A stretch of DNA of 64,000 nucleotides, taken from assembly GCA_001647635.1 (NCBI GenBank), contig CP014761.1, positions 2,666,001 through 2,730,000 of the forward strand. Reading direction: 5' to 3'. The notes beneath the pieces were generated by a model that made no database searches, was not told the origin of the DNA, and worked only from the letters and a program-made list of their open reading frames with translations. The stretch is from Leifsonia xyli (GTDB lineage: Bacteria; Actinomycetota; Actinomycetes; Actinomycetales; Microbacteriaceae). Shown here piece after piece: positions 35,913-45,278 of this stretch. The number at the start of each line of letters is the position of its first letter. The stretch's first letter is position 1. The translations under genes were made by a program, and so were the position numbers.

Positions 35913-36278
35913 ATGAGCACCCGATCCGCCCGCGCGGGCTTCGCGATCGCTGCCGTTACGGCACTCCTCCTCCTTTCCGGATGCTCCTCATCCGCATCCT
36001 CCTTCGCCGGGGATTGGGGGCAGGTCGCGGCCGGGCAACCGTCGCTGACGATCCGGTCGGATGGGTCGTTCTCAGGCTCCGACGGGTGCAATCCGCTCAC
36101 GGGCAAAGGGACGTTCTCCGGGGACACCTTCACGTTCGGGCCCTTCGCGTCCACGCTGAAGGCGTGCGAGGGGGTGACGCCGTGGCTCAACCTCGCCGAC
36201 ACGGCGAAAGTCGACGGGGACACGCTCACCGTCTATCGGTCGGGCGGCACGAGGATCGGCACGCTTCAGAAGCGCTGA
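35913..36278 (+). CDS. META domain lipoprotein
   Basis: This is a 121-residue lipoprotein with the signal peptide and lipobox LLLLSGC (cysteine near residue 25). The rest is a single META domain, a small beta-rich fold also known from HslJ. Typical segments are FAGDWGQVAAGQPSLTIRSD and SGSDGCNPLTGKGTF. It should be anchored on the outer face of the membrane. The family is linked to stress or antibiotic tolerance in some bacteria, but function is not established. It stands alone. Confidence 0.85.
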   Translation: MSTRSARAGFAIAAVTALLLLSGCSSSASSFAGDWGQVAAGQPSLTIRSDGSFSGSDGCNPLTGKGTFSGDTFTFGPFASTLKACEGVTPWLNLADTAKVDGDTLTVYRSGGTRIGTLQKR

Positions 36279-36440
36279 GCCGCGCGAGCGTCGCCCGGTC
36301 CATCGGCGAGGCTGATATGCATCATCGGCGAAATCGGATTCCTCGGGTGTGGCCGTCCCGTGAGACTGGAGGACAGCCGATGCCCACATCGAGGTGGGCC
36401 GGGCGCTGTCGCCCGTGGTCAGGCTGGTAAAGGAATGCAG

Positions 36441-37604
36441 ATGGGGAACCCGCAGAAGATCCTGGTGGTCGGAGCCGGCATCGGCGGTCTGAGCGCCGCG
36501 ATCGCCTTGGCGCAGACCGGCGCCGAGGTCGACGTGATCGAGATCAAGAACGAGACCGCCGCGCAGGGCGTGGGCTTCGGGCTCCGGCCCAACGGCTTGA
36601 AGGCGATCGAGGAGATCGGGCTTCTCGACGAGTGCCTCGCCTTCGGGAACGTCACCACCGGGATCACCTACTACGACACCACGGGTCGCCACGTCTGCGA
36701 TCTGGATTACGGGCACACCGACGGCCGACCCGACCACAACATCATCATGCCGCGCCTGGAGTATCTGGAGGCGGCGACCGCCCGAGCGCTCGCGGTCGGC
36801 TGCGACCTCCGGCTCGGCACGACCGTCGTGGGGTTGACCCAGGATGCGGACGGCGTGGACGTCGCCTTCAGCGACGGCGAGACCCGGCGCTACGACCTGG
36901 TCGTCGGGTACGACGGCATCCACTCGCAGATCCGCCACGACTACTTCGGCAGCCAGTTCGATCCGACGCCTGCCGGCGGAGTGGCCTGGCGCTGCGCTCT
37001 GCCACTCGCTCCCGGCCTGACCGACACCATGTTCATCCAGGGGCACGGCGGCAAGATCGTGCTCGCCCCGCTTGCGGGGGGCCAGATGTACATGGTGTTG
37101 ACCGTCGCCGAGACCGGTCGCCCCCGGCACGACCCCGAGAAGTTCAGGCAGATCATGTACGACCGCGCGCGGGCGCTCCTGGGCGATTCGGAGTTCATGT
37201 CCGAGTCCATCGAGCACATCCTGGACTCCGACAATGTCGCCTACTCGCCGTACTCGCTGACCTGGGTTCCGTATCCCTGGTTCCGCGGCCGGGTGATGAT
37301 CATGGGCGACGCGGTGCACGCGATGACCCCGTACCTCGGCTCGGGTGCGGCGATGAGCATCGAGGACGGCGTCGTCCTCGCCCAGGAACTGAGGAAGGAC
37401 CAGTCCCTGCTCGACGCCCAGCTGGCCTTCATGGCGCGCCGGCTCCCGCGGGTGCGCGTCATCCACGAGCTGTCCACGCAGGCGATGCTGGCGGAATTCG
37501 ATTCGGTCACACCCGATGCCCTGCAACGGCGCCTGGACTATCTGGCCACCGACGAGCCGATCGCGAACGAGTTCTCGAACCGCTTCCTGGCGCAGGGGTA
37601 CTGA
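36441..37604 (+). CDS. FAD-dependent monooxygenase (class A flavoprotein type)
   Basis: This 387-residue flavoprotein hydroxylase-like enzyme has the FAD motif VVGAGIGGLSAAIALAQ (about residues 8-24), the DG motif in VVGYDGIHSQIRHDYFG (about 155-171) and the GD motif in RVMIMGDAVHAMTPYLGSG (about 288-306). These are the three fingerprints of the 4-hydroxybenzoate hydroxylase group. I chose the ATG at 36441 because GTAAAGGA lies six bases upstream; another ATG is at 36435. It is followed by one base and then a GH39-like gene, so the two form an operon with a flavin amine oxidase behind. The substrate is unknown. Confidence 0.88.
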   Translation: MGNPQKILVVGAGIGGLSAAIALAQTGAEVDVIEIKNETAAQGVGFGLRPNGLKAIEEIGLLDECLAFGNVTTGITYYDTTGRHVCDLDYGHTDGRPDHNIIMPRLEYLEAATARALAVGCDLRLGTTVVGLTQDADGVDVAFSDGETRRYDLVVGYDGIHSQIRHDYFGSQFDPTPAGGVAWRCALPLAPGLTDTMFIQGHGGKIVLAPLAGGQMYMVLTVAETGRPRHDPEKFRQIMYDRARALLGDSEFMSESIEHILDSDNVAYSPYSLTWVPYPWFRGRVMIMGDAVHAMTPYLGSGAAMSIEDGVVLAQELRKDQSLLDAQLAFMARRLPRVRVIHELSTQAMLAEFDSVTPDALQRRLDYLATDEPIANEFSNRFLAQGY

Positions 37605-37605
37605 G

Positions 37606-39066
37606 ATGCAGCAGACACGAGCCGATCAGACCGTCCGGGTGGTGGAGGTCGACGCTGGAGCCGCCCGGGAATGGAAACCTCTGCGGGGCGCGGCCGGCAT
37701 CCCCGGTCCGGTGCCCGAGCATCCCGGCTTCCCCGACGTCACGCCCTTCTGGAAGGACGCGGGCGTGACTTTGGTGCGTTCCTACGACTGGGTCTCGCGG
37801 CTGGACACGCAGAACAATCCGCTGAGCCTCTTCCCCGACTGGGACGCGGACCCGGCCGATCCCGCCGGCTATAACTTCGCCGCCACCGACGCCTGGGTGG
37901 ATGCGGTCCACTCCAGCGGTGCGGAGGTGCTGTTCACCTTCGCCAGCGCGATCCCCTCCGGCACCGCCCCCGCGGCCGACCCCGAGAAGTACGGGCGGGT
38001 TGTCGAGGGGATCGTCCGCCACTACGCACGCGGCTGGGCCGGTGGCCCGGAGCGGCCGATCCGGATGTTCGAATTCGGCGATCAGCCGGATTTCGGACTC
38101 CTGCACTTCTCTGGGACCCCGGAGCAGTTCTTCGAGATGTACGAGGCCTTCGCGTCCGCCGTCCGACGGGTCGGCGATGAGCTGATCGTCGGCGGTCCGT
38201 CCCTGGCGTTCCCGCTCAACGCGGACAACCCGTTCCGCGAAGACTTCCTGTCGTTCATCCGGGAGCGGCGCCTGCCGCTGGACTTCTTCTCGTTCCTCGC
38301 GTTCGCGGACGCCACCCGGGACCCGATGGACTTCCCGGTGGTGGCACGCGAACTGCGCGGACTGCTCGACAGCCACGGCTTCGCCGACACCGCGCTGATG
38401 CTGTCCTACTGGAACTATCTCGGGATCCCCACGAGCACGGCTCCTTCGGAGGAGCGAGCGGCATTCCAGGCTGCTGCGGCGATCTACCTGCAGGACGCTC
38501 CGCTCGACTACGCCATCTTCTTCCGTGCCGACAGCGGCGCCGACCCGCACTACGACGTCGTCGATCCGGCCGGGATCTTCACGGAGGGCGGCGACTCCGA
38601 CGAGCAGGCCGTCGCCTTCTCGATGGTCGGCCGCGCGATGACCGGCGGGAGACTGGATGCGACGGGGAGCGACGAGTCGGGGTTCGCCTCCGCCGCGAGC
38701 CGCGACGGCGACACGGTACGCGTCCTCATCGCGAACTTCGTCGCCCCGGAGTCGGCGCTGGCGCCGCGGGCGAGCGACGAGCTGCGCTTCCGGGTGCCCT
38801 ACGGCACGAAACATGTGGAGATGGCGTTCCGCCTGCCCCCTCAGCGGGACGGGCTGGCCTCCGCCGGTGTCGAGTCGGCGCACCTCCGGCTGACGAATCT
38901 GCCCTGGAAGGGGCAGCCTGTGTCGGTACGGCTCCGCACGCTGCGCGGTGAGCCTCGCGTGGTCGCGGGTGAAAAGGTATCGGAATCGGGCGCGCTGGAG
39001 CTCGACGTGCCGATCGAGCCGCAGTCCGTGATCCTGGTGGAGATCGCAGAGGCGCACATCCGGTAG
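37606..39066 (+). CDS. GH39-like glycosidase-fold protein lacking expected catalytic glutamates
   Basis: This 486-residue protein has a clan GH-A barrel (about 40-330) most like GH39 and a beta-rich C-terminal domain (about 355-486). Where GH39 enzymes have the acid/base motif WNEP, this one reads FEFGDQPDFG (near residues 151-160), so the glutamate is glutamine. At the nucleophile strand, where a TEW or SEW motif is expected, it reads LMLSYWNYLG (near 265-274), so that glutamate seems lost too. A lectin-like or scaffold role, or a different chemistry, is possible. It has no signal peptide. The gene lies between the FAD monooxygenase and the amine oxidase. Confidence 0.65.
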   Translation: MQQTRADQTVRVVEVDAGAAREWKPLRGAAGIPGPVPEHPGFPDVTPFWKDAGVTLVRSYDWVSRLDTQNNPLSLFPDWDADPADPAGYNFAATDAWVDAVHSSGAEVLFTFASAIPSGTAPAADPEKYGRVVEGIVRHYARGWAGGPERPIRMFEFGDQPDFGLLHFSGTPEQFFEMYEAFASAVRRVGDELIVGGPSLAFPLNADNPFREDFLSFIRERRLPLDFFSFLAFADATRDPMDFPVVARELRGLLDSHGFADTALMLSYWNYLGIPTSTAPSEERAAFQAAAAIYLQDAPLDYAIFFRADSGADPHYDVVDPAGIFTEGGDSDEQAVAFSMVGRAMTGGRLDATGSDESGFASAASRDGDTVRVLIANFVAPESALAPRASDELRFRVPYGTKHVEMAFRLPPQRDGLASAGVESAHLRLTNLPWKGQPVSVRLRTLRGEPRVVAGEKVSESGALELDVPIEPQSVILVEIAEAHIR

Positions 39067-39075
39067 AAAAGCGGT

Positions 39076-40386
39076 GTGACTTCGGAGCGGACGGATGTGG
39101 TCGTGGTCGGCGCGGGCGTCGCGGGGCTTGCCGCCGCATCCCGACTGGTGACAGCGGGGCTCGGTGTCGTCGTACTCGAGGCGCGGGACCGCATCGGCGG
39201 GCGCGTCTGGACCGACCGACGCTTCGGGACGCCGGTCGACCTCGGCGCGTCGTGGATCCACGGCATCACCGACAACCCGGTGTGGGAGGCGGTGCAGACC
39301 TCCGGCATCCGCACGCGCGAGTTCACCGTGGGGAGCTACCAGCCCGGCGGGCGCCCGATCGCCTACTTCTCGCCGGCCGGGGCACGGCTCACCGAGGACG
39401 AGGTGGCGGCGTTCGTCACCGACGTGTCGACCGCGACGGCGGCGCTCGAGCGCCTGGTCGCGACGCTCGAGCCCGGTGTGCCGTACGCGGCGGCGGTCGA
39501 GCAGGCCCTGGGAGCGCTTCGGTGGCCGCCGGAGCGGGCGCAGCGGGTGCGGGAGTTCCTGGGACACCGAGCAGAGGAGCAGTACGGTGTCTCGGCGGCG
39601 CGGCTCGACGCGCACGGGCTCGACGACGACGCCATCGAGGGCGACGAGGTCGTGTTCCCCGACGGGTACGACCAGCTCACGCGGATGCTGGCCGAGGGGG
39701 TGGATGTGCGGCTCGGCTCGGAGGTGTCGTCGGTCGCGTGGTCGGAGGCCGGCGCGGAGGTGGCGGCGGGGACGGTTGTGCTGTCGGCGCCACAGGTGAT
39801 CGTGACCGTCCCGGTGGGCGTGCTCAAAGCCGGTGGCATCTCTTTCGACCCGCCGCTCCCCGAGCCCGTCGCAGGTGCGATCGACCGGCTGGAGATGAAC
39901 CGATTCGAGAAGGTGGTGCTGCGCTTCCCGCACCGGTTCTGGCCGGAGGGCGTCTACGCGATCCGCCGACAGGGGCCGGCGGCCGCGTGGTGGCACTCCT
40001 GGTACGACATCACCGGCCCGGACGGCGCGCCGACCCTACTGACCTTCGCCGCGGCCGACTGTGCAGAGCAGACCGCGTCGTGGCAGGATGACCGGACCAT
40101 CGGCGACGTGCTGGATGCGCTTCGCGAGGTCTTCGGCTCGGCGGTGCCGGAACCGACCGGCAGCGTGGTGACGCGCTGGCAGCTCGACCCGTACTCGTGC
40201 GGCTCGTACGCCTACCTCCCCGTCGGCGCACGGCGCCAGGACCACGACGACCTCGCCGAACCCATCGGGGGCGGTGTCCTGCAGCTCGCGGGCGAGGCCA
40301 CCTGGACGGACGACCCCGCCACGGTCACGGCCGCCCTCGAGTCCGGACGGCGTGCCGCCGAGCGCATCCTGGCACGACGGCGCTGA
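39076..40386 (+). CDS. Flavin monoamine oxidase family protein
   Basis: This 436-residue FAD-dependent amine oxidase has the dinucleotide motif [17 protein letters not shown] near residues 8-24, followed by [16 protein letters not shown], the second fingerprint of the family. The C-terminal FAD segment reads [20 protein letters not shown] near residues 396-415. The start is GTG, ten bases after the stop of the GH39-like gene. Family members oxidise primary or secondary amines, polyamines or amino acids to imines. With a polyamine-type importer 5 kb upstream a polyamine substrate is tempting, but nothing shows this directly. Confidence 0.9.
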   Translation: MTSERTDVVVVGAGVAGLAAASRLVTAGLGVVVLEARDRIGGRVWTDRRFGTPVDLGASWIHGITDNPVWEAVQTSGIRTREFTVGSYQPGGRPIAYFSPAGARLTEDEVAAFVTDVSTATAALERLVATLEPGVPYAAAVEQALGALRWPPERAQRVREFLGHRAEEQYGVSAARLDAHGLDDDAIEGDEVVFPDGYDQLTRMLAEGVDVRLGSEVSSVAWSEAGAEVAAGTVVLSAPQVIVTVPVGVLKAGGISFDPPLPEPVAGAIDRLEMNRFEKVVLRFPHRFWPEGVYAIRRQGPAAAWWHSWYDITGPDGAPTLLTFAAADCAEQTASWQDDRTIGDVLDALREVFGSAVPEPTGSVVTRWQLDPYSCGSYAYLPVGARRQDHDDLAEPIGGGVLQLAGEATWTDDPATVTAALESGRRAAERILARRR

Positions 40387-40399
40387 CCGGTCCGCGCGG

Positions 40400-40984
40400 T
40401 CAATTCTGCTTGGGCTGCCGCCACTGGTTCGCGCGGCGGTTCTGCTCCGCCTCGGCCACGATGGTCTCCAGGCGCCGCTGCCTCGTCGCGTCCGTCTTCG
40501 CACTGAGCAGCCACTCCAGGATGGCGCGGCGGGCCGATCGTGGGAACGCGTCCCAGTTGCCGCGCGCAGCCGGGGCAGCGTCGAGCGCTCGCCGCAGGTC
40601 GTGGGGCTCGGTCAGCTCCTCCACCTCGTCGAGCGCCGCCCATCGTCCGCTGCGGACGGCGGCCTCCACCACGGCCTCGCCCGCGGGGGTCATCAGCCCG
40701 CGCTCGCGCAACGACGCGACACGCTCCTTGTTGCGGCGCGACCAGGCGCTCGAGGGCTTGCGCGGGTTCAGGCGCAGCATGGCGTGAGTGTCGTCGAGAG
40801 ACCGGGGCAGGCTGTCCACCCATCCCGCGCAGAGCGCCTCCTCGACGATCTCGTCGTAGCTCAGCGTCCGTCCGGCGCCCTTCTCGTACACGAGCCAGAC
40901 GCCGGGCGAAGACTCGCCGTTCTCCGTCAGCCAGCGTCGGAGCTCGTCGCGGCCGGCGACGCTGATCCGTTCGAGTTCGGCCAC
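40400..40984 (-). CDS. YdeI/OmpD-associated family protein
   Basis: This 194-residue protein matches the YdeI family (bacteriocin-protection or OmpD-associated). Characteristic parts are GVWLVYEKGAGRTLSYDEIV near residues 28-47, EEALCAGWVDSLPRSLDD and LRLNPRKPSSAWSRRNKERV. The C-terminal helix bundle carries AFPRSARRAILEWLLSAKT. I chose GTG at 40984, which places the start 58 bases inside the end of the TetR gene upstream; the two are therefore overlapping and co-transcribed. Its biochemical role is unknown. Confidence 0.85.
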   Translation of the reverse strand: MAELERISVAGRDELRRWLTENGESSPGVWLVYEKGAGRTLSYDEIVEEALCAGWVDSLPRSLDDTHAMLRLNPRKPSSAWSRRNKERVASLRERGLMTPAGEAVVEAAVRSGRWAALDEVEELTEPHDLRRALDAAPAARGNWDAFPRSARRAILEWLLSAKTDATRQRRLETIVAEAEQNRRANQWRQPKQN

Positions 40985-41592
40985 CCCGTCCCTCCTCGAT
41001 CCTCCCGCGCGGTCAGCACGCGCACGATCGACTGCACCAGCTCTCGTCGTCGCGCGTCCGTGCGGCCGTCCGCATCCTCCACCCGGAAGGGCGCGAGCTG
41101 CCACACCTCGCACAGGCCCCAGATGACGACATACAGGTCGCGGGGGTCCCACGCCCGCGAGACGCCGCCTTCGCGCTGCCACCGCGCGATCAGCTCCTCC
41201 GGCACCGGGAGCCCGCGCAGTTGTGCGGTCGCCTCCTCCCACGGGTCTGTCTCGAGGCGCGCCCAGGAGAGCAGACGCAACGTCTGGGGGTGGCCGGCGA
41301 TGAAGTCGTAGACGCGTCCCGCGAAGTCGACGATGCCGTCCGCGTCGCCGCCGACCGTCTCGGCGACCTCGGTGATGACCGAGGCGATCGTGGCGACGAA
41401 GAGGGCGCGCTTGTCGCCGAAGTAGGCGTAGATGCGCTCCTTGTTCGCGCCGGCGCCCACGGCGATCCGGTCGATCCTTCCGCCGCCGAAGCCGTACTGG
41501 GCGAATTCGGCGCGGGCGGCCTCCAGGATGCGCTTGCGAGTCGCGATGGCGCGGTCGGAGATGGTGGCCGTCGCGTCCGTGGGTGCTGCCAT
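40927..41592 (-). CDS. TetR family transcriptional regulator
   Basis: This 221-residue repressor has the helix-turn-helix at about residues 15-60 (ATRKRILEAARAEFAQYGFG, then VGAGANKERIYAYFGDKRAL), with a helical ligand domain containing WARLETDPWEEATAQLRGL. I chose the ATG at 41592; the open frame extends 30 codons further into the promoter region. It is divergent from the GH78 rhamnosidase gene, with an inverted repeat between them, and overlaps the YdeI-like gene downstream. It is the best candidate to control the rhamnosidase and C-glycoside genes, with a flavonoid-like aglycone or glycoside as possible inducer. Confidence 0.9.
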   Translation of the reverse strand: MAAPTDATATISDRAIATRKRILEAARAEFAQYGFGGGRIDRIAVGAGANKERIYAYFGDKRALFVATIASVITEVAETVGGDADGIVDFAGRVYDFIAGHPQTLRLLSWARLETDPWEEATAQLRGLPVPEELIARWQREGGVSRAWDPRDLYVVIWGLCEVWQLAPFRVEDADGRTDARRRELVQSIVRVLTAREDRGGTGWPNSNGSASPAATSSDAG

Positions 41593-41645
41593 CTCGTCCC
41601 GTCCTCGGCTTCTGTTGCTTTCCGTGTACGTAAGGGTATCATTGC

Positions 41646-41665
41646 CCAACCGAATAGTTGGTTGG
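41646..41665. promoter_or_regulatory. Inverted repeat CCAACC-N8-GGTTGG in the TetR/GH78 divergent region
   Basis: Perfect six-base arms CCAACC (41646-41651) and GGTTGG (41660-41665) flank GAATAGTT. The site lies 15 bases before the GH78 start and 53 bases before the TetR start, in an otherwise rather AT-rich stretch. It is a likely operator of the adjacent TetR protein. A motif with the same GGTTG/CAACC words occurs ahead of the MFS gene at 45278. Confidence 0.65.
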
Positions 41666-41680
41666 CTTCGAAGGAGAACC

Positions 41681-44479
41681 ATGGCCGCGCATCAGCCCGC
41701 CGTCTCGATCACACGTGTCGGGTATCGCGCAGATACCGTGTTCGCGGCGACGCCCGAGCCGCCGCTCACCTGGGCGACAGAGACCGACGCACCCGGATGG
41801 CGCCAGGCGTGGGCGGAGCTCGAGAGCGACGGCAAGGTCGTGCGGATCGAGAGCGATGAGTCGGTGCGCGTTCGGTGGCCGTTTCCGGCGCTGCGCCCCC
41901 GTGAGCAACGCGTCCTGCGGGTCCGTGTCGGCGGCACCGACGGCTCGGTCTCCACGTGGAGCGACGGCTGCGTCGTCCGGGCCGGCTTCCTCGCGCCGGG
42001 GGAGTGGACGGCGTCGATGATCGCCCTCGCCGAGCCGGTTCGTCAGGGTCAGCCGGCGCTTCTGCGCACCGAGTTCAGCGTCGAGAAGGAGGTCGCGTCC
42101 GCCACGCTGTACTCGACGGCTCAGGGGGTCTACCAGGTCGAACTCAACGGCGTCCCCGTGGATGCGGACACGCTGAAGCCCGGATGGACCTCCTACCAGT
42201 GGCGGCTCATCCACGAGACCCAGGACGTGACGCGTCTGCTGAAGCAGGGCCGCAACGCCGTGGGCATCGAGCTCGCCGCGGGTTGGTTCGCCCAGCCGTA
42301 CGGGTTCGGCGACGACGCGATCCCGTTCTACGGCGACCAGCCGGGCGCGGCGCTGCACCTGGTGATCGAGTACCGGGACGGTGACATCGTGGTGATCGAC
42401 ACCGACGGCCGCTGGACGGGATCCGGGGAGGGTTCCGTGATCGAGGCGGGACTCTACGCCGGGCAGCACGACGACGCCCGCCGTGAGCAGAGGGGATGGT
42501 CGAGCGCGGGCTTCGACGACGGCGAGTGGTCGCCTGTGGCGACGCGCCCTGCGCCGGTGCCGGAGCCGCGGATCGCGCCGCCGGTCCGCCAGATCGAGGA
42601 GGTCTCTCCCGTCTCTGCGACGGTGTCGCCGTCCGGCGCGACGATCCTCGATTTCGGTGTGAACATCGTCGGGCGGCTCCGCGTCCGGGCGCAGCTGCCG
42701 AGCGGTACGAAGCTCGTGTTCCGTCACGCGGAGATCACGAGCGGCGGCGAGTTGGACACGAGCTCGATGCGGGGCGCAGCCGCCACGGACTCGTTCGTTT
42801 CGGCCGGCGAGCCCGTCGTCTGGGAACCCCGGTTCACCTTCCGCGGCTTCCGTTTCGCGAGCGTCGACGGCTGGCCCGATGGCCTCCCCGTCGACGCGAT
42901 CACCGCCGTCGTGATCTCCAGCGACCTGGAGCGCACCGGCTGGCTGGAGACGTCGGACCCGCTGGTGAACCGCCTCCACGAGGCCATCGTCCGCAGCACC
43001 CGGGGCAACTTCGTCTCGCTTCCCACCGACTGTCCGCAACGGGACGAGCGCCTCGGCTGGACCGGCGACATCGAGGTGTTCGCGCCGACCGCAGCGACCC
43101 TGTTCGACGTCGACGGATTCCTCGCGAACTGGCTGCGCGACGTCGCTCACGAGCAGTCCGCCCTGGCAGGGATCGTGCCGTTCATCGTCCCCAACGTCAT
43201 GGGTCTCTTCACCGCGCCGACGGCGGGGTGGGGCGACTCGTCGGTAGGGGTCCCCTGGACGCTGTACCAGCGCTTCGGGGACCGGACGGTGCTCGAACGC
43301 CAGTACCCGAGCATGAAGGCGTGGGTCGACCAGGTGGCCGAGCGGGCCGGGGACGGCCGCCTGTGGAAGGGCGGATTCCAGTTCGGCGACTGGCTCGATC
43401 CCACGGCCCCGAAAGACGATCCGACCGCCGCGAAGGCGGACAAGGAGCTCGTCGCGACGGCGTACTTCTACCGGTCGGCCGGCATCGTGGCTCAGACGTC
43501 GGCTCTCCTCGGGGAGGCGGAGGACGCGGAGTACTACGGCCGGCTCGCCGGGGAGATCAAGCACGCCTTCACCCGCGAGTACGTGACGGCGAACGGGCGC
43601 CTGAGCTCCGACGCGCAGGCGGCCTACGCGCTGGCGATCGCCTTCGGCCTGGCCGAGAACCCGGAGGTCGAGCGGTCGATGGGCGTCCATCTGGCGCGCC
43701 TGGTCCGCCGTAACGCCTACCGGATCGGGACCGGGTTCCTCGGAACCCCGGTCATCGCCGGGGCGCTCACGCGAACCGGGCAGCTCGAGGCGGCGGACCG
43801 CCTGCTGACCCAGACGGAATGCCCGTCATGGCTGTACCCGATCACTGCCGGAGCCACCACGACCTGGGAGGCGTGGGACGCCCTCCTGCCCGATGGCTCG
43901 CCGAGCCCGGCAGCCACGTCCTTCAATCACTACGCATTCGGTGCGGTGGCCGACTGGCTGTATGCCTCGCTGGCCGGTCTGAGCGCCGCGGAACCGGGCT
44001 ACCGCACCATCCGTATCGCTCCGGTGCCCCTGCCGAGCTTCACGCGGGCATCCGCGGTGCACATCACCCCCTACGGCAGGGCTTCTGTGGAGTGGGAGCG
44101 AGACGGGTCGGGGCTACGGGTGCGCGCGGTGGTGCCGCCCAACACGTCGGCCATCGTCCAGCTGCCGGACGGCCGGGAGCCGTTCGAAGTCTGGGCCGGA
44201 CGCCACGAGTGGTCTGTCGTCGACGAACGCGCGCCGCGCCCGTCGGTCGAGCGGCTCACGATGGAGAGCGACCTGGCCGACATCGTCGACGATCCGGCGG
44301 CGTACCGGGCGGTGCTGTCGGCCCTCGACAAGCATGCGCCCGACGCGGCGGAGGCTCTCCGCTCCCGCACCCGCTGGGACGAGGGTGTCGCTCTCGGCGT
44401 CGAGCTCTTCATCCTTCCCCGCCATGTCCAGGCCGCGGTCGACGAGGAGCTGCGGCTTTTCGTCCCGACCGCCCGGTGA
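41681..44479 (+). CDS. GH78 alpha-L-rhamnosidase
   Basis: This 932-residue enzyme removes terminal alpha-L-rhamnose from plant glycosides. The order is N-terminal beta domains (about 1-330, including a rhamnose-binding-like module with GVYQVELNGVPVDADTLKPG), an (alpha/alpha)6 barrel (about 395-770) and a C-terminal beta domain. The GH78 signature DCPQRDERLGWTGDIEVF has its acid residue E456, and the base is E730 in GATTTWEAWDAL. No signal peptide is seen, so it acts in the cytoplasm on imported substrate. The ATG follows AAGGAG. It leads an operon with a sugar isomerase and lies beside the C-glycoside genes, which suits rhamnosylated flavone C-glycosides. Confidence 0.93.
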   Translation: MAAHQPAVSITRVGYRADTVFAATPEPPLTWATETDAPGWRQAWAELESDGKVVRIESDESVRVRWPFPALRPREQRVLRVRVGGTDGSVSTWSDGCVVRAGFLAPGEWTASMIALAEPVRQGQPALLRTEFSVEKEVASATLYSTAQGVYQVELNGVPVDADTLKPGWTSYQWRLIHETQDVTRLLKQGRNAVGIELAAGWFAQPYGFGDDAIPFYGDQPGAALHLVIEYRDGDIVVIDTDGRWTGSGEGSVIEAGLYAGQHDDARREQRGWSSAGFDDGEWSPVATRPAPVPEPRIAPPVRQIEEVSPVSATVSPSGATILDFGVNIVGRLRVRAQLPSGTKLVFRHAEITSGGELDTSSMRGAAATDSFVSAGEPVVWEPRFTFRGFRFASVDGWPDGLPVDAITAVVISSDLERTGWLETSDPLVNRLHEAIVRSTRGNFVSLPTDCPQRDERLGWTGDIEVFAPTAATLFDVDGFLANWLRDVAHEQSALAGIVPFIVPNVMGLFTAPTAGWGDSSVGVPWTLYQRFGDRTVLERQYPSMKAWVDQVAERAGDGRLWKGGFQFGDWLDPTAPKDDPTAAKADKELVATAYFYRSAGIVAQTSALLGEAEDAEYYGRLAGEIKHAFTREYVTANGRLSSDAQAAYALAIAFGLAENPEVERSMGVHLARLVRRNAYRIGTGFLGTPVIAGALTRTGQLEAADRLLTQTECPSWLYPITAGATTTWEAWDALLPDGSPSPAATSFNHYAFGAVADWLYASLAGLSAAEPGYRTIRIAPVPLPSFTRASAVHITPYGRASVEWERDGSGLRVRAVVPPNTSAIVQLPDGREPFEVWAGRHEWSVVDERAPRPSVERLTMESDLADIVDDPAAYRAVLSALDKHAPDAAEALRSRTRWDEGVALGVELFILPRHVQAAVDEELRLFVPTAR

Positions 44480-44482
44480 CAC

Positions 44483-44502
44483 GAGAGAGAGAGAGAGAGA
44501 GA
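44483..44502 (+). repeat. (GA)10 dinucleotide repeat acting as ribosome binding region
   Basis: Ten perfect GA units fill the space between the GH78 stop (44479) and the ATG of the isomerase gene (44508). No other Shine-Dalgarno sequence is available, so the purine tract itself must serve. Slippage would change the spacing to the start codon in steps of two bases and could tune or phase-vary translation. Confidence 0.8.
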
Positions 44503-44507
44503 CGGAC

Positions 44508-45278
44508 ATGCTGACCCTCACCGCCAACCTTGAACTGAACTTCCCGGATGTCGACGGCTTCCCCTCGCGTATCGAGGCCGCGACGACGGCCGGCTTCCAT
44601 GAGGTCGATATCTGGTCGACCTTCGACAAGGATCTTCCCGGCATCCGATCGGCGCTGAACGCGACCGGCGCCCGCCTGATGTCCGTGCTCGCCGAGCCCC
44701 GGACCGACGTGGCGTGGCCGGACGCCGACCGGGACGCGTTCTTCGGCGGCCTGGAACGGACCGTCGAGAACGCCCGCTTCCTCGGTGCACCGTTCGTGAT
44801 CGTCGACTCCGGACTCGGCTTCCCCGGCCAGTCGCGGCGCGTCCAGCTCGACCGCCTCGCAGACGTGTACGCCCAGGCGGTCGAGCGCATCCGCGGTTCG
44901 GGGATCACGTTGCTCCTGGAATCCGTGAACACCCGCATCGATCATCCGGGGCTGCTTCTCGATCGCAATGCCGACTGTCGGGCGCTGATCCGGGCGGTCG
45001 ACGATCCGTCGCTCCGCTGGCTGTACGACGCCTACCATTCCTTTGCCGAGGGCGAGGACTATGCTGCCGAGCTGCAAGCGGGGGCCGATCTCATGGCATA
45101 CGTACACCTGGCGGACGCCCCTGGTCGTCAGGAGCCGGGTACCGGTGCAGTCGACTGGAGCGGGTGGCTCGACGCCCTCGTCGCCACCGGCTACTCGGGA
45201 TCGGTTCAGCTCGAGTTCGCGCCCTCCACCGACTTCGGCTCCGCGGTGTCGTACATCCGCTCGCTCGTGGATGCTTAG
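44508..45278 (+). CDS. TIM-barrel sugar isomerase/epimerase (hydroxypyruvate isomerase-like)
   Basis: This 256-residue protein belongs to the AP endonuclease 2-like TIM-barrel family of hydroxypyruvate isomerases and sugar epimerases. Metal-site segments are ITLLLESVNTRIDHPGLLLD near residues 138-157, LRWLYDAYHSFAEGEDY near 170-186, YVHLADAPGRQEPGTGAVDW and a final SVQLEF glutamate. It follows the rhamnosidase through the GA repeat. A clear paralogue starts at 63273 in the adjoining glycoside locus and shares the HPG-LLDR, ADAPGR and EPGTG words. It may interconvert the released sugar or keto sugar. The exact reaction is unknown. Confidence 0.87.
   Translation: MLTLTANLELNFPDVDGFPSRIEAATTAGFHEVDIWSTFDKDLPGIRSALNATGARLMSVLAEPRTDVAWPDADRDAFFGGLERTVENARFLGAPFVIVDSGLGFPGQSRRVQLDRLADVYAQAVERIRGSGITLLLESVNTRIDHPGLLLDRNADCRALIRAVDDPSLRWLYDAYHSFAEGEDYAAELQAGADLMAYVHLADAPGRQEPGTGAVDWSGWLDALVATGYSGSVQLEFAPSTDFGSAVSYIRSLVDA

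Noticed and set aside
44483..44502. The GA repeat as part of a CRISPR or other array
   Set aside because: It is a simple dinucleotide tract with no spacers.
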